A stretch of 64,000 nt of DNA from contig JAKSDQ010000089.1 of the NCBI GenBank assembly GCA_022360015.1, positions 85,560-149,559 of the forward strand. Reading direction: 5' to 3'. Position 1 is the stretch's first letter. Each line of letters starts with the position of its first letter. A model generated the notes under the pieces. It had not been told where the DNA came from. It made no database searches and saw only the letters and a program-made list of their open reading frames with translations. The stretch is from Cytophagales bacterium. Its GTDB lineage: Bacteria > Bacteroidota > Bacteroidia > Cytophagales > Cyclobacteriaceae. Made by a program: the position numbers and the translations under genes. Shown piece after piece: positions 63,201 to 64,000 of the stretch.

Positions 63201-64000
63201 CCAATATCAATGGGTTGAGCGCAGGTCCTTACACTGTGGAAGTTGTTAACGATGCAACGGGTTGTAGCAGCACAGAAGAGGTTACAGTAACCGAAACACT
63301 CACCTACCCTACCGTAGCTGTTAATGTGGATAGTGACCAAACCGACTGCGCTCCACCCAACGGACAGTTGAGTGCCAATGTAGGAGGTGCAACAACAGGA
63401 TTTACCTTCCTTTGGTACAATGGCAATATAGGAACACCTGATCTGAATAACCCTGATGCTACAGGCATCACCTATTCGGGGCTTATAGCGGGCGAATATA
63501 CTGTAGTGGCAGTGAACAATAACACCCAATGTCCATCAGCCAGGGTTGTCACTACTATTACCGATAACACAGTAATTCCAACCATCGCTATAAACGTTAC
63601 GGATCAAACCAGTTGCGACGCTGCCTCGCCCAATGGTGAGTTAGCAGCCAGTGTGGGCGGCACTACGACAGGCTACACCTTTACATGGTATCAGGGCGCC
63701 GGTACCGCCGGTATTGTGGTTGCCAATACCCCTACAGCCACAGGTTTGGCAGCGGGGGTATACACGGTGGAGGCAGTCAATGCAGCTACCGGTTGTTCAA
63801 ATACTTCACAAACTACTTTAAATAATAATCTCACCTATCCTGTGGTCACGCCGGTCGTGGATTCCCATCAAAGCGACTGTGTGCCGCCCAACGGACAACT
63901 CAGTGCGAATGTAGGCGGGTTGACAGCCGGTTTTACTTTCCTTTGGTACGATGGTAACGTCGCTACACCGGACCTTAGCAACCCTGACGCTACAGGTATC
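60215..64000 (+). CDS. Giant surface protein with FG-GAP and SprB-type repeats, 3' end outside window
   Basis: The frame is open from ATG 60215 to the edge, 1,262 residues so far. Signal peptide (MRTIRIFIFFCWLGATTAFG), then an acidic calcium-type site (NNNVDDDGDGFIDCYDSNC), FG-GAP repeats (LAIGDLDNDGIPEVV, LADFNGDGSVELYY; about 85-440), a conserved globular part (about 440-690), and from about residue 680 at least seven Ig-like SprB-type repeats of 87-94 residues. SprB is the mobile adhesin of gliding Bacteroidota, carried by T9SS with SprF. A C-terminal sorting domain is expected beyond the window. The PorP/SprF-SPOR gene upstream is a likely dedicated secretion partner. Confidence 0.9.
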   Translation, partial: MRTIRIFIFFCWLGATTAFGQEVCNNNVDDDGDGFIDCYDSNCANNSFCDGTFLGNDVSCQAQPSEFPTFSMKKDWFSINKTAVHFGRLAIGDLDNDGIPEVVSFNTYDERLYILDGSDGDIRRSRNVASEYSRVFDHDIAIAHIDGDNCGDIFVMGRRNNSNQYVVARYDCNLNRIWRRNVGTVEPGTIALADFNGDGSVELYYKNEIRNAHNGARLVAGAGDYEQMAKATVAVDLHGDSDLELVEGGNIYDIDLGAGTATLIASMPGYNVKGDFSSSSVADYNQDGLLDIIATGGDDAGITTVFFWSLSPDSTVLTYSDAFGNGDYQNGWDRGTGRVNIADINGDGRLNATYVSGEYLYALDDNMNQIWQSQINEQSSGFTGCTLFDFNGDGVSEIVYRDERWLYIIDGKEGTQYPGAAVPCISRTFIEYPIVADVDGDGATELCVTCGFNDQNAWTNFWIEGYSENSHVRVFESAGEPWVPARRLWNQHAYFNVNINDDLTIPRIQQKHHLTFSVGNCTSGPNRPLNSFLNQSPYMDSNGCPVYASPDLAFVVNSLSVQEPDCPEMDFLVSFEIENLGDIELNGDLPITFYEGDPNTATTDKLNTETVTVNNLVPGATMAINDLTVHGTGGSFVLYIVLNDDGTTIPLSLPNTDFFECDYGNNILSADIEPIPFSLSTETTDNTVCDVNLTGNGSARAYRLVGTTEETADYTFYWYNGNAVGTTPDFTGPVYSNLSDGEYTVYALHSTVGCSSDTVTVTVGLTPGAVTAAIILQNPYTNCNNPNGHLQAEVNGGAPVGLFNFAWYQGDNIFTSPLIGTSHNITNLGPGQYTLLVTEKSTGCETIETYTIIDGSVPPVVTASADDASCPNPTSGRVTAQVTGGNGGHSFAWYIGTTVKPTPDYTTRVVNNLAPGDYTVVATKNSDQCSSTPMTVTVDIPSDPVVTANMVAVQTSCDTGNPNGAATAHVGGVTAGYTFTWYQGQGTTGTVVGSTANINGLSAGPYTVEVVNDATGCSSTEEVTVTETLTYPTVAVNVDSDQTDCAPPNGQLSANVGGATTGFTFLWYNGNIGTPDLNNPDATGITYSGLIAGEYTVVAVNNNTQCPSARVVTTITDNTVIPTIAINVTDQTSCDAASPNGELAASVGGTTTGYTFTWYQGAGTAGIVVANTPTATGLAAGVYTVEAVNAATGCSNTSQTTLNNNLTYPVVTPVVDSHQSDCVPPNGQLSANVGGLTAGFTFLWYDGNVATPDLSNPDATGI
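62260..64000 (+). repeat. Tandem SprB-type repeat units with a two-unit super-period
   Basis: The conserved Cys codon of each unit lies at 62279, 62561, 62822, 63083, 63347, 63614 and 63878, giving units of 94, 87, 87, 88, 89 and 88 residues. From 63083 the units alternate: type B (TFTWYQG) at 63083 and 63614, type A (PPNGQLSANVGG, TFLWY) at 63347 and 63878. Both types recur at exactly 531 bases, so the array grew by duplication of a pair. Confidence 0.88.

Noticed and set aside
63002..63529. Long antisense open frame within the giant surface gene
   Set aside because: It is Cys/His-rich antisense to the SprB repeats and has no independent start or family resemblance.
62260..64000. Regular spacing of similar DNA, possible CRISPR or satellite
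   Set aside because: Spacing of about 260-280 bases and intact coding frame throughout show that it encodes protein repeats.

Overview
The window is a stretch of chromosome from a Bacteroidota bacterium, most likely of the order Cytophagales. The evidence is a SusC/SusD pair, a PorP/SprF-type protein and large surface proteins with a type IX secretion (T9SS) type B sorting domain, a DUF4476 protein, MacB-like permeases of the kind common in Cytophagales (one paired with PadR), and a TPR membrane protein ending in a LuxR-like helix-turn-helix. No rRNA, tRNA, CRISPR array, phage or insertion sequence was recognised. Both ends cut through genes: a WD40-caspase protein on the left and a giant SprB-like repeat protein on the right.

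Layout. 1-6.1 kb: WD40-caspase protein, two unknown envelope proteins, the tail of a dead permease and an unusual pyruvate kinase. 6.4-16.4 kb: a MacB-like permease, a hicAB toxin-antitoxin pair, a Gfo/Idh/MocA oxidoreductase, a GNAT acetyltransferase, an alditol/aldonolactone oxidase, a leucine-rich-repeat protein and an SGNH-like protein, with several gene fragments between them. 16.8-24.7 kb: small membrane proteins, an alpha/beta hydrolase, a broken metallophosphoesterase, a PadR-permease pair and a ketopantoate reductase. 24.9-32.4 kb: the most striking locus, a TonB-receptor barrel without a plug domain followed four bases later by an alpha-2-macroglobulin with a SusC-type plug inside it. 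32.9-39.3 kb: unknown secreted proteins and a histidine kinase/response regulator pair with a membrane partner. 39.3-45.4 kb: an aldo/keto reductase, a collapsed FecR-TonB receptor locus and a tightly packed four-gene lipoprotein/TPR/DUF4476 operon. 45.7-54.7 kb: a TPR-LuxR protein, a SusCD pair, an AraC regulator and an outer-membrane barrel. 54.9-64 kb: a PorP/SprF protein with a C-terminal SPOR domain followed by two large surface proteins, probably its T9SS cargo.

Two themes run through the window. First, many genes have been reduced to short heads or tails (3.9, 11.6, 15.5-16.1, 19.6-19.9 and 40.2-41.0 kb), often joined by deletion. Second, a dispersed repeat built from a GGCTGTTGCACAAC core and a long, perfectly paired hairpin (21 and 26 bp) occurs at 11.8, 23.6 and 56.4 kb, with a core-only copy at 39.3 kb, each time at or close to a gene end.

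The best candidate for a new system is the 24.9-32.4 kb pair. It suggests an outer-membrane channel whose gate is supplied in trans by a thioester-containing protease-trap protein. The sequence shows the arrangement directly; the mechanism is inference.
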